From: Leuctra nigra
Taxonomy: Eukaryota > Arthropoda > Insecta > Plecoptera > Leuctridae
Direction of reading: 5' to 3'
Length of the DNA: 64,000 nt
Assembly: GCA_934045905.1 (NCBI GenBank)
Contig: OW203768.1
Location: 36,857,060 to 36,921,059, forward strand
The notes under the pieces: generated by a model
The model's database searches: none
Seen by the model: only the letters and a program-made list of their open reading frames with translations
Told to the model about the DNA's origin: nothing
Part shown: one piece after another, positions 45,431 to 57,845 of the stretch
Layout of the letters: each line of letters opens with the position of its first letter
How positions within the stretch are numbered: position 1 is the stretch's first letter
Position numbers and translations under genes: made by a program

Positions 45431-46848
45431 TGAGCGAGCGAAGCGAGCGTCTCCTTTTGGCTCTTTTGGCACGGACCTCCGTTTTTTTTTTTTTTTTTTG
45501 TTTTTTTTTTTTCTGTTACTGACGATATACAGGTCAGAGTTTTTCTTCGATCGAGCTGAAATTTTGCACACAAGTACGTAACATTTCTGATTGTTGCAGA
45601 CCCTAATTTTTTTGAAATCCCCTGATTGGTGCAAATTTAAAAAAAATTATCTTTCGATTGGTTGGTTTGATCAATTTGAAATTTAGCAAAGACATTGCAA
45701 CCAACATTGTACCCAATCATAATAAATTTCAGCCAAATCCACCCATTGGTTCAAATTTGAAACCATTTTTCCTGTGATTTTTGAAATTTAAACTAGAACC
45801 GATTGACCGATCAACTAAAAACTTTGCATGGTCATTGGTACCAACATTTAAGGTATTTTTGCCAATTTTCAGTCAAATCTGTAGTTATTTTCAAAAGGTT
45901 TTGTAATTTTAGTGACATTTTGCGTGTTGGCTGTCAAATTCACGGCGACTTCGAATCTTCAGTTCAAGGCAAGGTAGTTAGAGCAGAAAGTTTCAAACGA
46001 AATGAAACTAATAATGACCGTTCAACAGATTGATCTGATTTATGTCAAACATGATTGAGCGAGCGAAGCGAGCGTCTCCTTTTGGCTCTTTTGGCACGGA
46101 CATCTGTTTTTTTTGTGTGTCTTTTCTGTTACCTGAGGGTATACAGGTCAGAGTTTTTCTTCGATCGAGCTGAAATTTTGCACACATGTGGAGACAACCT
46201 TTTCTGTTTGCAGACCCTAATTTTTTTGAAATCCATTGATTGGTTAAAATTTAAATAAACATCTCCTGATGGTAGGTTGAAAAATTACTATGGTCTTCGA
46301 TAAATCTGATCAAACTCATATTTTGGCTATACAGGTCAGAGTTTTTCTTTGACCGAGCTGAAATGTTGTACACATGTAAAACCAACCTTCTCTGTTTGCA
46401 TATTTTTTTTTGAAATCCATTCATTGGTTTAAATTTAAATAAATATCTCCTGATAGGCTGAAAAATGAAAACGGTCTTCGATAATTCTGATCAAACTCAT
46501 ATTTTGCATGATAATTAAGACCAATATTGTCTCTTATTTTACAAAATTTCATCCCAATCAGTTAAGAACGTATGAAGTTATTTACATTTTTAATATCTGT
46601 CAGTAATGAAGTATCGAAATGAATGTTTTCCAGTGCCAATTGAAAATTGATTCTGATTTGCTTTATGAACCAGGTGCTTAGATTGTATTTTAAAGTTTCG
46701 ATGAAAATCATACACTTTTAAGTTGATATCATAATCAATTCAATATGGATTATATGTTTTCTGTGCGTTGTGTACGCATTTCCGGTTCGAGAATTTGCAC
46801 GTACCCGTGCTCGCTCATCAACGCGTTACACTGAGCGTTTTCCTAGTA
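45431..46848 (+). mobile_element. Family C elements C3 (truncated) and C4
   Basis: C3 starts at 45431 (GAGCGAGCGAAGCGAGCGTC), has a T-rich run, then CGATCGAGCTGAAATTTTGC. At 46053 a second left end begins (C4), and only one right end (ACGCGTTACACTGAGCGTTT, then TCCTAG, 46848) is present. So C4 either inserted into C3 or replaced its right part. The frames reading SERSERLLLALLARTS are translations of this conserved end, not genes. Confidence 0.72.
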
Positions 46849-47107
46849 CGAAACCTAAGCTATTCTTCTTGGATAATCATTTTAATCTTTTACCAAACGC
46901 AACTTTTCTTAGTACCTATCCAAATCGGTTGAGGCGTATTTTTTTTAAAGAAATTAGTCCTTGCTCGGACATGTGCTACAAGCTGTATGAATAAACTAAC
47001 GAAAGAAGTGATATCCCAGAAAAAAAACACTCCGTGTAAAAAAGGCATCCAAGTCTCTTTACTTTAAAAAAATTCAACACCGAAAAGTAGTGATATCAAA
47101 AAAGGAG

Positions 47108-49814
47108 CTAGTGGGGTTACCAGTGTAACGTTTTGTACGTTTTAAAGGATTTTTGTGAAGGAGGTTGCCACCCAATGCCATTTGATAAAGCATGATTTTA
47201 GATGTATGAAAAGTCGAGGTGGCAACCTGGCAACCCTTTAAGGGAGCGGGGGCGGAGTTGTCTGAGGGCCACTTTCCAAAAATTCAACGGTTTCTTATAA
47301 AATTCTGAAAAAAATTGGGTATACTAAAATTGGATTGAGGAATTTAAAAAAAAAATAGTTGAAAAATTGTGAAAAGCCGCCATCTTGGAAAAAAATGCGC
47401 TTTATTAATACTTTTGTACATACTGAACAACTTAAGCCAAATATAAAAATTTATTTCATACAAATTTGATAGCCACAACAATGCTTGTTCGAATATTTTT
47501 TTGAAATTAAAAATCGGTGCAACAATACTCTGTATAGACGAGTTTTTGTAAAAGAAGAACCAGTACCTAGTCATTTGATAGTCCAGAGTCTAAACACTTT
47601 GACCCATCACTAATTGCAACAGAAGGTTTTTTGATGTCAATCGATGTATAAAAGTGCCATCTATAACATATCAAAAGTTCTCCAAAATTTGATTGTGGTG
47701 GGTGGGCCAAAATGCAAAATTTATTAAAAAGTAATAGTTGTAATTATTGAATAATCAAATTATATCAACCTAGGCGAGTAGCATATCGAATTAAATCTTA
47801 TGTTTAGTACAATTAATAAAAATATATATCACCATTATAAAATAGATACAGAGGTCACAAGGGGTCAAAATCTCATTTTTGAAGTGTTCCAGGACAAGTG
47901 CGATATCTCCATCCCTAATAGAGATAATGCATACTTCTTTATTTTCATCTATCCAAATGAATATGTTTATAACTCATAAAAAGAGCTCCGAATTTTAATA
48001 AGGGTAGTTGGGCCAAATTTCTAAATTTGGCAAAAACTCATTGTTGTCATTATATATTATTATTAAATTAATATCAACCTAGTCGAATAGTATATCAAAT
48101 GAAAGCATATGGTAAGTGCAACGTATTAAAACAAGTATGACCATTAAAAAGGTCATACTAAGGTCATGAGAGAACGAGGTCAAAATGCCAAATTTTAAGT
48201 ATCCAAGGAAGTTTGCCATTATGTCATCATTATTGAAAGTAAAATTATACATTTTGATACCAATCGAACCGTATAGATGTAGTTTGTAGCATTTGAATTA
48301 TTAATTTTTAATTATTTGACCGTGAGAGAACCAATTAGGTTTTTAATTTAATTTATAAGAGTGATATTATATGAAGGAAAATCGAATATAAAGCTTTAAT
48401 TGACAGATAATCGCACTGCGAGGATACCAATATGTACATTAGTTATATAGAAAATAATACAATAAATCAAATACCACTATGCTCACTGTAAAAAAACTTA
48501 TACGTATTCAAACGATTATCCTTCATTTGATAATACGTTTGATTTTACCATCAAAAAAATTTCAAATTTTGAAATTTAATTAAAAACTAAGTGACTCACC
48601 CACAGTAAAATTATTTTTGTGACTTTTTATATGCCATAAACTACATCTCTTACGGTTATATTGGTATCAAAATGTATAATTTTACTTTCATTAATGATGA
48701 CATAATGGCAAACTTCCTTGGACACTTAAAATTTGGCATTTTGACCTCGTTTTGGCCCCTGACCTTAGTATGACCTTTTTAATGGTCATACTTGTTTTAA
48801 TACGTTGCACTTACCATATGCTTTCATTTGATGCTATTCGACTAGATTGATATTAATTTGATAATAATTTATAATGGCAACAATGAGTTTTTGCCAAATT
48901 TAGAAATTTGGCTCAACTACCCTTATTAAAATTCGGAGCTCTTTTTATGAGTTATAAACATATTCATTTCGGATAGATGAATATAAAGAAGTATGCATTA
49001 TCTCTATTAGGGATGGAGATATCGCACTTGTCCTGGAACACTTCAAAAATGAGATTTTGACCCCTTGTGACCTCTGTATCTATTTTATGATGGTGATATA
49101 TATTTTATTAATTGTACTAAACATAAGATTTAATTTGATATGCTACTCGCCTAGGTAGATATAATTTGATTATTCAATAATTACAACAATTACTTTTTAA
49201 TAAATTTTGCATTTTGGCCCACCCACCACAATCAAATTTTGGAGAACTTTTAATATGTTATAGATGGCACTTTTATACATCGATTGACATCAAAAAACCT
49301 TCTGTTGCAATTAGTGATGGGTCAAAGTGTTTAGACTCTGGACTTTCAATTGACTAGGTACTGATTCTTCTTTTACAAAAACTCGTCTATACAGAGTATT
49401 GTTGCACCGATTTTCAATTTCAAAAAAATATTCGAACAAACATTGTTGTGGCTATCAAATTTGTATGAAACAAATTTTTATATTTGGCTTAAGTTGTTCA
49501 GTATGTACAAAAGTATTATTACAGCGCATTTTTTTCCAAGATGGCGGCTTTTCACATTTTTTCAACTATTTTTTTTAAATTCCTCAATCCAATTTTAGTA
49601 TACCCAATTTTTTTCAGATTTTTTTATGAAACCGTTGAATATTTGGAAAGTGGCCCTCAGACCACTCCGCCCCCGCTCCCTTAAAGGGTTGCCAGGTTGC
49701 CACCTCGACTTTTCATACATCTAAAATCATGCTTTATCAAAAGGCATTGGGTGGCAGCCTCCTTCACAAAAATCCTTAAAAACATATAAAACGTTACACT
49801 GGTAACCCCACTAG
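47108..49814. mobile_element. 2.7-kb foldback element with about 1.2-kb arms
   Basis: Almost the whole element is an inverted repeat: left arm about 47109-48300, right arm about 48630-49813, loop about 330 bp. Ends are TAGTGGGGTTACCAGTGTAA and its reverse complement. It splits a GGAGCCAAG motif of the FB palindrome. The duplicated GC (47107-47108 and 49814-49815) suggests a 2-bp target duplication, although a palindromic CTAG edge with no duplication is also possible. The arms carry a GC-rich word GGGAGCGGGGGCGGAGT and long AT stretches. No transposase is recognised. A transcript through it would form a very long hairpin. Confidence 0.88.
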
Positions 49815-50794
49815 CCAAGTCAATGACATTTCCAAATATTTAATCGTATTTTTGAAATAAAAGAATACACACCGAGAAATACTTTACAAAAGGACTTGGC
49901 CCATCGTTTTTTTAAGACATTTTTCTTTTCATAAGCATAAGCCATGTAAATACAACAGTCATTAAGAATTTTTAGAATAATAGGGAAACATCTTTCAATT
50001 ACATATTATACATTCCTAATGTAAAATATTTTCTATTTGAATATATTATACGCGATTAAACTTGTTGTCTATGTTTTCTATAAATACACAATAGTTATCT
50101 TCGTAATATTGTTTCGTGGTGGTCAACATAATTAAGTCTCATGCGTATTACCTTCTCATCATGAAATACATTTCAATTAATCCACATTTTATAACAATAC
50201 ATTTCACAAAGTACACAGTCTTTAAAAGTATATAATAGTGTTCCATAGTTAGTAATTATTTGACAACGTTTCATGATTTCCTCAGTCAAGATCAAATTAT
50301 GAAAAGATACCAGTCTAATATCACCATATTAACAGTACTGCAAGAACATGTATGAACCCACTTCTAATTGTTATTTAATTCTTCCATCCTTATATTACTT
50401 ATCTATTACAGCATGAAATCTTTCTTCTATCGCCATTGACAAAACTATAAAATAGCCATTACTAAAAGTAGCTTGATTCAAAGATTCTGGCTCTAATAGA
50501 AAGAGGAATATGAACCTACTTGTAAATTTCTTTCCACTTTTAGGATAGAATTATGTCTTTAAAAAAACGATGCGCCAAGTCCTTTTGTAAAGTATTTCTC
50601 GGTGTTTATTCTTTTATTTCAAAAATACGATTAAATATTTGGAAATGTCATTGACTTGGCTCCTTTTTTGATATCACTACTTTTCAGTGTTGAATTTTTT
50701 GAAAGTAAAGAGACTTGGCTGCCTTTTTTACACGGAGTGTTTTTTTCTGGGATTAGTATTCTGTGTAACGCGATGATATGCGAGCCTTCGTACA

Positions 50795-51022
50795 GCATGC
50801 GATTTGTTTCCGTCGCCATTAGTCTCGCTGCAGAACAGTGCGACGTTACGCGCATGCGATTTGTTTCCGTCGCCATTAGTCTCGCTGCAGAACAGTGCGA
50901 CGTTACGCGCATGCGATTTGTTTCCGTCGCCATTAGTCTCGCTGCAGAACAGTGCGACGTTACGCGCATGCGATTTGTTTCCGTCGCCATTAGTCTCGCT
51001 GCAGAACAGTGCGACGTTACGC
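50795..51022 (+). repeat. 57-bp tandem repeat, four units
   Basis: GCATGCGATTTGTTTCCGTC starts at 50795, 50852, 50909 and 50966. Each unit also has GCCATTAGTCTCGCTGCAGA and ACAGTGCGACGTTACGC. CGTCGC and GCGACG inside a unit can pair. As 57 bp is 19 codons, all frames stay open, and the long frames on both strands are not genes. The same sequence occurs once at 29425-29492. Confidence 0.95.
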
Positions 51023-51720
51023 CCCAGGCAAAAAAAATATGCATGCGATTTGATATTTGTTTGCAAGTCTCTGCTCTACAGACCTTGTACCTGAAGTTTA
51101 AAGATAGCACTGATATATTGAAATTATTGGCATAAGCTTGCAATTCAAGATTGAAGTAGTACCACCGATAGTCCACGTAGTTCAAGTGAGTGACTCAACA
51201 AATTAAACTACAAATAAATGAAATAAATATTTTACCACTATATTTTGCATTTTTTATGATTATTATAAGATTACTTTGTAGAAATACAATATTTTATAAA
51301 GAATTTATAATTATTTTAATTAATTTTATGCAGTACGAATTAAGCACTTGATTTGATTTTAAGCAGTTTCTAGTATAAACTGGCTAAATTAGAGTATTAT
51401 TCTTGATTATCTCTAAAAGATATATAAAAAAAATTAAAAATTAAAAAAATATATTGGCTAAAATATTGTAAAAAAATCGGCCTTTAAAATGAAATCAATA
51501 TTTTTACTTTGTAGATATTACGATTTCTACAATCTGGTATCATGTTATCTTATGGGAAGTTTCAAGATTTCCTTTTAAGATATCTCTTAAATTAATCCCG
51601 TGACACATGTTTTGTGTATTGCTTGAGGCATATTTGAGGAAAATTTGAAGCAAATTTTTATTTTACACGGACTAAATGGTGAAAGTACTTTAAAGAAAAA
51701 ATGCCAAACGGTCGACCGAT
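51023..51720. other. AT-rich DNA, nothing recognised
   Basis: It starts with CCCCAGGCAAAAAAAATATG, the exit of the 57-bp repeat. The rest is A/T-rich single-copy-like sequence without supported exons. Confidence 0.4.
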
Positions 51721-52075
51721 GTTTAAACGTCACACGAGATGGTTTTAAATTTTAACCAATAAAAGGATTTGGCTGAAACTTTGTAATATTGGGGATAATG
51801 TTGGTTGCAATGACTTTGCAAAATTTCAAATTGATCGGCCAACCAATCGAATGATATTTTTAAAAAAGTATGGAACCAACCCATGATCCTTTTTAAAAAT
51901 GATCTCAGAGACCGCATAGATTACGTTAGTATGTGTGTAATATTTCAGATTGATTGGTTATGCGGTTTGACCTGGGCAGTGCAGGCAAAAAAATAAAAAA
52001 AATCGAAATAACAGAACAAACACACAGAGAAAGTGCCATAAGTCTGAGTACTGTGGTGACGCTCGCTTAATTAAT
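51721..52075 (-). mobile_element. Family C element, left-half fragment C5, reversed
   Basis: Ends with GACGCTCGCTTAATTAATC, the reverse complement of the family C left end, preceded by ACACAGAGAAAGTGCCATAA, matching C1 near 7000-7030. The right end is missing. Confidence 0.7.
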
Positions 52076-53054
52076 CATCATCTCACAGCCATAATCATGC
52101 GTTGTCATTAGCATTAATTTGAGTTGCAGACAGTGTATCGCCGTTAAGCAACAATAAAATATATCATTGACTAAACAAAACAATAGGAAATGAGAACTGA
52201 TTGTATATGCACTTAACTTTTTTTTTGAAGTCCTCATTCATGGTTTTATAGGGTGTACCAAAATCATGACTCAAGCAAACTAAAATTGAGGGACTGCAGG
52301 CACAGGAACCGGTCAAATTAAGAGACTGGTTTGTGATAGTTGAGGTCAAAGTTGGTCCACTTTACATACATCTCTGAATGCACGCAACTAATAAATGAAC
52401 TGCTCTGCCATATTGATGCTCAATGCTGTGCAAACAACCGGGATGCGTCTTTCCATACCCTAATCGAGCCCAACTCATTGATTAGAAAATTTGCATTTTA
52501 CGCGCATTTAAGACGGCTCTTCAAAGTGCTATTTTAGCCTATAAATGGGTAGTGTTACCAATTTAAATTTTACTAGCGTAAAAATTGAGATAATTTCGTT
52601 CTCTTTGCGGCAGAATAATATTGAAATAATGGCCCATGTTTCAGTGTTGCTATTTTGTCTTAATGGTGTTCACAACTTTATCCCCAAGTCCCCAAAACAA
52701 CCCCTAAATTTAAGAAAAAAACAATGATGTTCAGTAATATATTGTGACTTTCACAGAGCGAATAAAAATATTTCAAAAACATACCAACAAAGCTCATTCT
52801 TTTGGGTATCTACATACAAAAAATCAGATCAATTGGATGCATAATGACGAAGAAAACTTCTTACTAAGATTCGAATATTTTGGAGTGGAAATCTTACTTC
52901 CAGCACCTATAGTGGAAGGGGAGATTTTGGTTCGCATACAATCTCGAGCGCCTGTCACATTAAATCATTCTGCGTGTACGTGACATTTTCTGAATGAGCG
53001 TTGTTTATCACTTTGCAACTCGGCTCTCTGCTAAATTCCAAGTATCATTGGTAA
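52076..53054. other. Gene-poor DNA
   Basis: Several short open frames (52340-52537, 52545-52727, 52744-52983) have no recognisable domain or splice support. AT-rich, with no clear repeats by eye. Confidence 0.4.
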
Positions 53055-53956
53055 TTGAGCGAGCGAAGCGAGCGTCTCCTTTTGGCTCCTTTGGCACGGA
53101 CCTCTGTTTTTTTTTTGTTTTTGTTTTTGTTTTTGTTTTTGGCTGCTAATAGCCGATACACAGGTCGCACCGTTTCACCGATCGATCTGAAATTTTGCAC
53201 ACATGTAAAACCAACCTTCTCTGTTTGCAGACCCTAATTTTTTTGAAATCCATTCATTGGTTGAAATTTAAATAAACATCTCCTGATAGGCCGAAAAATG
53301 AAAATGGACTTCGACAAATGTGATCGACCTTATATTTTGCATGGTCATTAACACCAACATTGTCTCTTATTTTACAAATTTTCAGCCAAATCCTCCCATT
53401 GGTTAAAATTTAAAAAAATATTTCATGTACTTTTTGAAATTTAAACCAGAACCGTTTGACCGATCATTTTAAAATTTTGCATGGTCATCGGGTCCAACAT
53501 TATCGGTATTTTTGACAATTTTCAGACTAAACTGTGTTTAAATTCAAAAGTTATCGACAGTTTAAGGATATTTTGCGTGTTGGCTATCATATTTCTCGAA
53601 TTTCATATTTCACGGAATCTTTGAATCTTCACTTCAAAGTTGTTAGAGCAGAAACTTTCAAACGTATTATGAAACTGATATGACCGTTTAACATTTTTTT
53701 GAACGAGATCCTGTGATTTTTGGAAATTAACAAGGAATCGTTCAATCATAAAGGTTCAATCGATCAACTTAAAACTTTGCGTGGTTATTGGGACCAATAT
53801 TTTAGGAATTGTTGGAGATTTTCATACAAATCTGTGACGAAATTCAAGAATTATTGGCTTTTAAGGACATTTTCGATAAACATAATTTCGGTTCGAGGTG
53901 TTGCGCGTTATCCGTGCTCGCTCATCAACGCGTTACTCAGAGCGTTTTCCTAGTAT
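53055..53956 (+). mobile_element. Family C element, complete copy C6
   Basis: About 0.9 kb from TTGAGCGAGCGAAGCGAGCG to ACGCGTTACTCAGAGCGTTT, then TCCTAGTA. A (TTTTTG)n run (53107-53141) follows the left end. The interior carries CCGATCGATCTGAAATTTTG and ACTTAAAACTTTGCGTGG, as in C1 and C4. Both ends contain a GAGCGAGC-like word in opposite orientation. There is no coding capacity. Confidence 0.75.
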
Positions 53957-54056
53957 GATCTCATCATGGACTTTTACTCTCTTGATTGCAGTGTTGAAAC
54001 CACAAAGTTTGTACGCATTTTCAATTAAAACTAAAAAATGTAATTACTGTAGTTGT
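53957..54056. other. Short spacer related to 55399-55500
   Basis: ATGATCTCATCATGGACTTT occurs here (about 53955) and again at about 55399. The following 80 bp are partly similar, so the hAT-like element between them may lie inside a small duplication. Confidence 0.5.
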
Positions 54057-54064
54057 ATTATACC

Positions 54065-55019
54065 CAGGCGCGTAGGAAGGGGGGGGGGGGAGTGGGGGTC
54101 AATGACCCCCCCCCCCCCACTTTTCATCTTGACACCCCCAGATATAACCCCCAGATACACACAAATTTTGATAAAGAGATCCAAAAATGCACAAATTTGC
54201 TCCATTATGAGGTTGAATTCTCAAAATTTTCCCAAGTTTTGCAAAGCTAATTGAACAGAGGTATTATCCAATTAGACAATAACTCATTTGTCCAACATGA
54301 TCATCCTCATGAATACAATTTAATAATTACACGTTAAACTATGATACCGAATAAGCACCGTTTTCAAAGCAATTCTCGAGCAATTCCAAAATCTATTCTT
54401 AATCGATTATCTTTAGGGATTTTATCGAATAACAAAATTTACAGATTATAATGCATTTTGTCAAAGTTTCCCAAGAATATTGCATATCACAAATTTTAAA
54501 TTTCTTTGAAAACGATGCCAAAATAGCTTCAAATTTGATTCTTTTGCATCAAAAACTCAAAAAATTCCCTGCGGGGCCAATGGGGATTCTATAAAAACAA
54601 ATAGTTACAGTTATATTACATTTGTATAAAGTTTCCACAGAATATTGCATTTCATACATTTTAAATTTCTTTGAAAAGTATGCTAAAATAGCTTTAAGCT
54701 CGATTATTTTGTATCAATAACCCAAAAAATTCCCTGCGGGGCCAATAATGGGTATTAAAAACAAATAGCTACAAATTATATTACATTTCTTAAAGTTTCC
54801 ACAGAATATTGCATTTCACACATTGTAAATTTCTTTGAAAAATATACAAAAATAGCTTCAAATTCGATTCTTTTGTATCAAAAATCCAAAAAAGGCCCTG
54901 CGGGGCAATTTGGGTTGCGGGCTTCCCAGACCCCATTGTAACGACGACTACTTTTCCTCACATTCATTGATCCCCATAATTTTGACCCCCCCACACAAAA
55001 TGACGTTCCTACGCGCCTG
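54065..55019. mobile_element. 955-bp hAT-like element with 8-bp target duplication
   Basis: Ends CAGGCGCGTAGGAA and TTCCTACGCGCCTG are perfect 14-bp inverted repeats. They are flanked by the duplication ATTATACC (54057-54064 and 55020-55027). CAG-type ends with 8-bp duplications are typical of hAT. G and C runs lie near both ends. The interior holds about three units of a 164-bp tandem repeat. No transposase is present. Confidence 0.88.
54430..54905. repeat. 164-bp tandem repeat inside the hAT-like element
   Basis: CCCTGCGGGGC recurs at 54568, 54732 and 54896. Each unit also has AAAGTTTCCACAGAATATTG (or a close variant) and AATAGCTTCAAATT. Confidence 0.88.
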
Positions 55020-55027
55020 ATTATACC

Positions 55028-55693
55028 TGATACGTTGATTTGATTTCTTAACTCCTTATGTTGTAGAGAAAACGGTTGAAAACGATCATTTCAGACGTTT
55101 TCCTAGGGGGTGGGAGATTTGCAAATCAAAAAAGAGAGAGGGCACAACTAAATAAGGATTCACATTTTTTTATAACCGGAATTGAATTTGATGTTATTGT
55201 TGTGAATTTACCTGCCGGAGGCAGGGCGGCTAGTGTAGGGCTACATAGGTGTCCTCTTGAGCCTTGTACAAGTGTGATTATGACAGTGAAAAATGACAAT
55301 TAATACAGAAGGCAATTAATAGGTGTATGGATGAGATAGAGCACAAAGTATCCAAGTATCATTATCCAGTATCATTATCCAAGTACCATTACCTGGTAAT
55401 ATGATCTCATCATGGACTTTTAGCCTCCGCAATGAAACAAAAAGTACGTGTTTTTTTAATTATAACTACTTTACTGTAATTAAACCTGATAATATGATAT
55501 AATTATAACACCGTTTTACATTTATTATATCAATTGCAAAAGAATTATTAATTAAACTACAAATTAAACTAGTTAATTATGGTCATGACAATATGATAAA
55601 GAAAATTAACATGTTGTTCGTCTTTGTGGAAATATTTTTGGAAAAATTGCCTATAAATGGCATTGTTATATTAAATTGTATTAAATTAATAAA
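55028..55693. other. Gene-poor DNA
   Basis: An open frame at 55076-55303 has no recognised domain. The rest is AT-rich with the partial duplicate noted at 55399. Confidence 0.4.
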
Positions 55694-56996
55694 TCTAGTG
55701 GAGCGGTCGCTCCACCCAGCCAAGTCGTACTGTACACTCACACTCACTCAACATACCGTAAATGCCTAATAAACTGAGGAGCAGACCAAACACTTTTACT
55801 GTAAGCAACAACATGGCATTTTCGGCCTACTGGATCTCAAAATTGGGAAATCTCACATTGTTGCGAAATAACTTAATTTCGAGCTATGGCCCACCTGACA
55901 ACATATACCAAATTTGGGAACAATACGTTATGCCGTTTGGGTGCTAGAGGGCCGTGAAAACAGTGAAATTACACCCCTTTTAAAAGCTATCTGATGATGA
56001 TGATTTAGATTCAGATTCAGATATCAGGAAACGTTGCTATCACCGCCACAGCCTAAACGGCTGAACCGATCGATATGAAAATTTTACCACATGTGCACTT
56101 TTGGCGTCTGATGATACCTTTGTTCTTATAAATTTTTTGTGCCGCCATTTTTAAACCGAAAGTGACGTCATATATCAAAAACGGCTGGACCGATTGGAAC
56201 GAAATTAGCGCCATTCGATTTAGAAGGTCATCTTTAAGGAATACCAAAAGTGAAAGAAGAAATGTTCTATAACCTAAACCGGAAATGACGTCATAAAAAT
56301 GACAAATCTGACTAAAATCATCTCTTATATCAATAACTACATATTCAGAAGGCTTATAATGTTACATAACATTTATAGATACAAATTTTAGGTGGCAGTG
56401 ATGTCAACCGCCATTTTGAAAACCGGAAGTGATGCCGTAACTCGAGAACGGCTGGACCGATTGGAACGAAACTTTTGCTATACTTTGTAACATATTATTT
56501 ATAGCATTAACACAGTAACAAGCACAACTTTTCTTAGCAACCAAATAACAAAATCTTATTTTTTAAAAGAATTATAATATTTGGTGCCACAATATGTTAC
56601 AAGTTGTAATAATAAACTGAAAAAAGGAGTGATATCCCCATAAAAAACACTCCGTGTAAAAATACCAGCCAAGTCTCTTCAATTAAAAAAAAATAGAAGA
56701 AATCTAAAAATTCAGCACTGAAAAGTAGTGATATCAAAAAATTGGCCAAGTCAAAACTTTTCAAAAAATACTTGGCGCATCGTTTTTTTTAGGACATGTG
56801 TAGATGAGTACATTTCATTTCCTGCCTACTTCTATACTATTTATATGCACGATGCGCCAAGTATTTTTTGAAAAGTTTTGACTTGGCCAATTTTTTGATA
56901 TCACTACTTTTCAGTGCTGAATTTTTAGATTTCTTCTATTTTTCTTTAATTGAAGAGACTTGGCTGGTATTTTTACACGGAGTGTTTTTTATGGGT
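55694..56996 (-). mobile_element. Composite U element, copy U7
   Basis: Reverse orientation with both ends: TCTAG and GTGGAGCGGTCGCTCCAC, the tail block, cores at about 56165 and 56288, a GATGCC variant core, the flank ending GGAGTGATATC, and a short FB palindrome (56636-56996). At about 1.3 kb it matches U6 in size and order. Confidence 0.82.
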
Positions 56997-56999
56997 ATA

Positions 57000-57240
57000 T
57001 ATTACTCCATGTAAAAATACCAGCGAAACCTCCCAACTAAAAAATAAAATAAAACTTAAGATTCAGCTCTGAAAATTAGTGATATCAAAATATTAGCAAA
57101 GGCAATACTTTAAAAAAAATCATCAAATAGGACTTGACGCATTAGAAGTATAGGTCAGGAATAAAATATATACGAACCTGTGTATGTACAACTAGAATGT
57201 ACTTAAAAACGACGCCAAATATTTTTTTTTTAACTAGAAA
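57000..57240. repeat. Decayed FB palindrome next to U7
   Basis: TTACTCCATGTAAAAATACC, then TTAGTGATATCAAAATATTA and GGACTTGACGCATTAG, are diverged forms of the FB arm. The second arm is only partly present (AAAACGACGCCAAATATT). It is an older relic of the same family. Confidence 0.7.
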
Positions 57241-57524
57241 GGCATGTCAAGTTATTATTAGCTTTGTTGAAACACTGCGTTTACAGTAAAAAGGAGATAA
57301 CAAATAGTTAGTATAATTTAGTACTTCCATTCGAGGAGGTGTACAGGGTTGCTGAAAGCTGTGGCTAAAAGTGTAAGAATCGTAGGAATGCACGGTGCTT
57401 TGTTTAGAAGGGTGGGGATGTGACGGTAAAGCAGAAGTAACTTGGAATACAATTGAATACGACGACACTCACTGAGATTTGCTGCTAGTTTGTTTTGTGC
57501 CAAAAGCAGGTGTCCGGGAGCATC
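57241..57524. other. Unassigned DNA
   Basis: Mixed-composition sequence between repeats. The minus-strand frames (57247-57468 and 57318-57503) lack recognised domains. Confidence 0.35.
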
Positions 57525-57693
57525 GAAATTAAGATATTTCGCAACAATGTGAGATTTTCCATTTTTAAGATCCAGTAGGCCGAAAATGCCACTTTGATGC
57601 TTACAGTAAAAGTGGGTTGCTCCAGCCTTTTTAAATGAGAGTGTGCGCGCGCCGTACGACTTGGCTGGCGTGGTGCGACCGCTCCACTAGATT
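57525..57693 (+). mobile_element. U-element tail fragment
   Basis: Only the last 170 bp of the U tail: ATTAAGATATTTCGCAACAA, then GATCCAGTAGGCCGAAAATG, GCGCGCGCCGTACGACTTGG and a hairpin with one mismatch (GTGGTGCGACCGCTCCAC) plus CTAGAT. Confidence 0.8.
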
Positions 57694-57699
57694 TATTAT

Positions 57700-57845
57700 A
57701 ATTGCATACAATATTTCGTCCTGTTTCACAGAACTTCTTCAGGTTGACATTTGTTTGAAACCTGAAGAAGTTCTGCCAAATAGGACGAAATATTGTATCC
57801 AATATTATCAATAAATCGATGTTCAAGTTCTTCTCGCTTGAGGTT
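57700..57845. repeat. Inverted pair of Penelope-like tails
   Basis: ACAATATTTCGTCCT and CAGAACTTCTTCAGGTT on the left are mirrored by AACCTGAAGAAGTTCTG and AGGACGAAATATTGT on the right. The CCTGAAGAAG...GACGAAATATTG pattern is a common retroelement tail and is related to the tail near 26907. The loop is about 12 bp. No coding sequence is attached. Confidence 0.7.

Larger units (their letters stand above)
43907..50752 (-). mobile_element. Composite U element, copy U9, with nested insertions
   Basis: Reverse orientation. The hairpin end is damaged (TCTAGTTCACCCAGCC, part of the stem deleted). Then come the tail block, a (GAT)n run (44196-44213), modules with cores near 44337, 44458, 44606, 44760 and 44887, and a 118-bp satellite stretch (44990-45430). 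Two family C pieces (45431-46848) follow, then the shared flank and the large FB palindrome (47014-50752), itself split by a 2.7-kb foldback element at 47108-49814. The FB outer end reads TTTTTTTCTGGGA. Its interior orientation is opposite to U1 and U2. Confidence 0.72.

Noticed and set aside
45377..46258. Frames reading SERSERLLLALLARTS as a possible conserved peptide
   Set aside because: The same peptide arises from every family C left end, including copies with frameshifting T-rich runs just after it; it is nucleotide conservation of a repeat.
50631..51185. 184-codon minus-strand frame and opposing 159-codon frame
   Set aside because: Both are produced by the 57-bp repeat (19 codons) and run into FB arm sequence.
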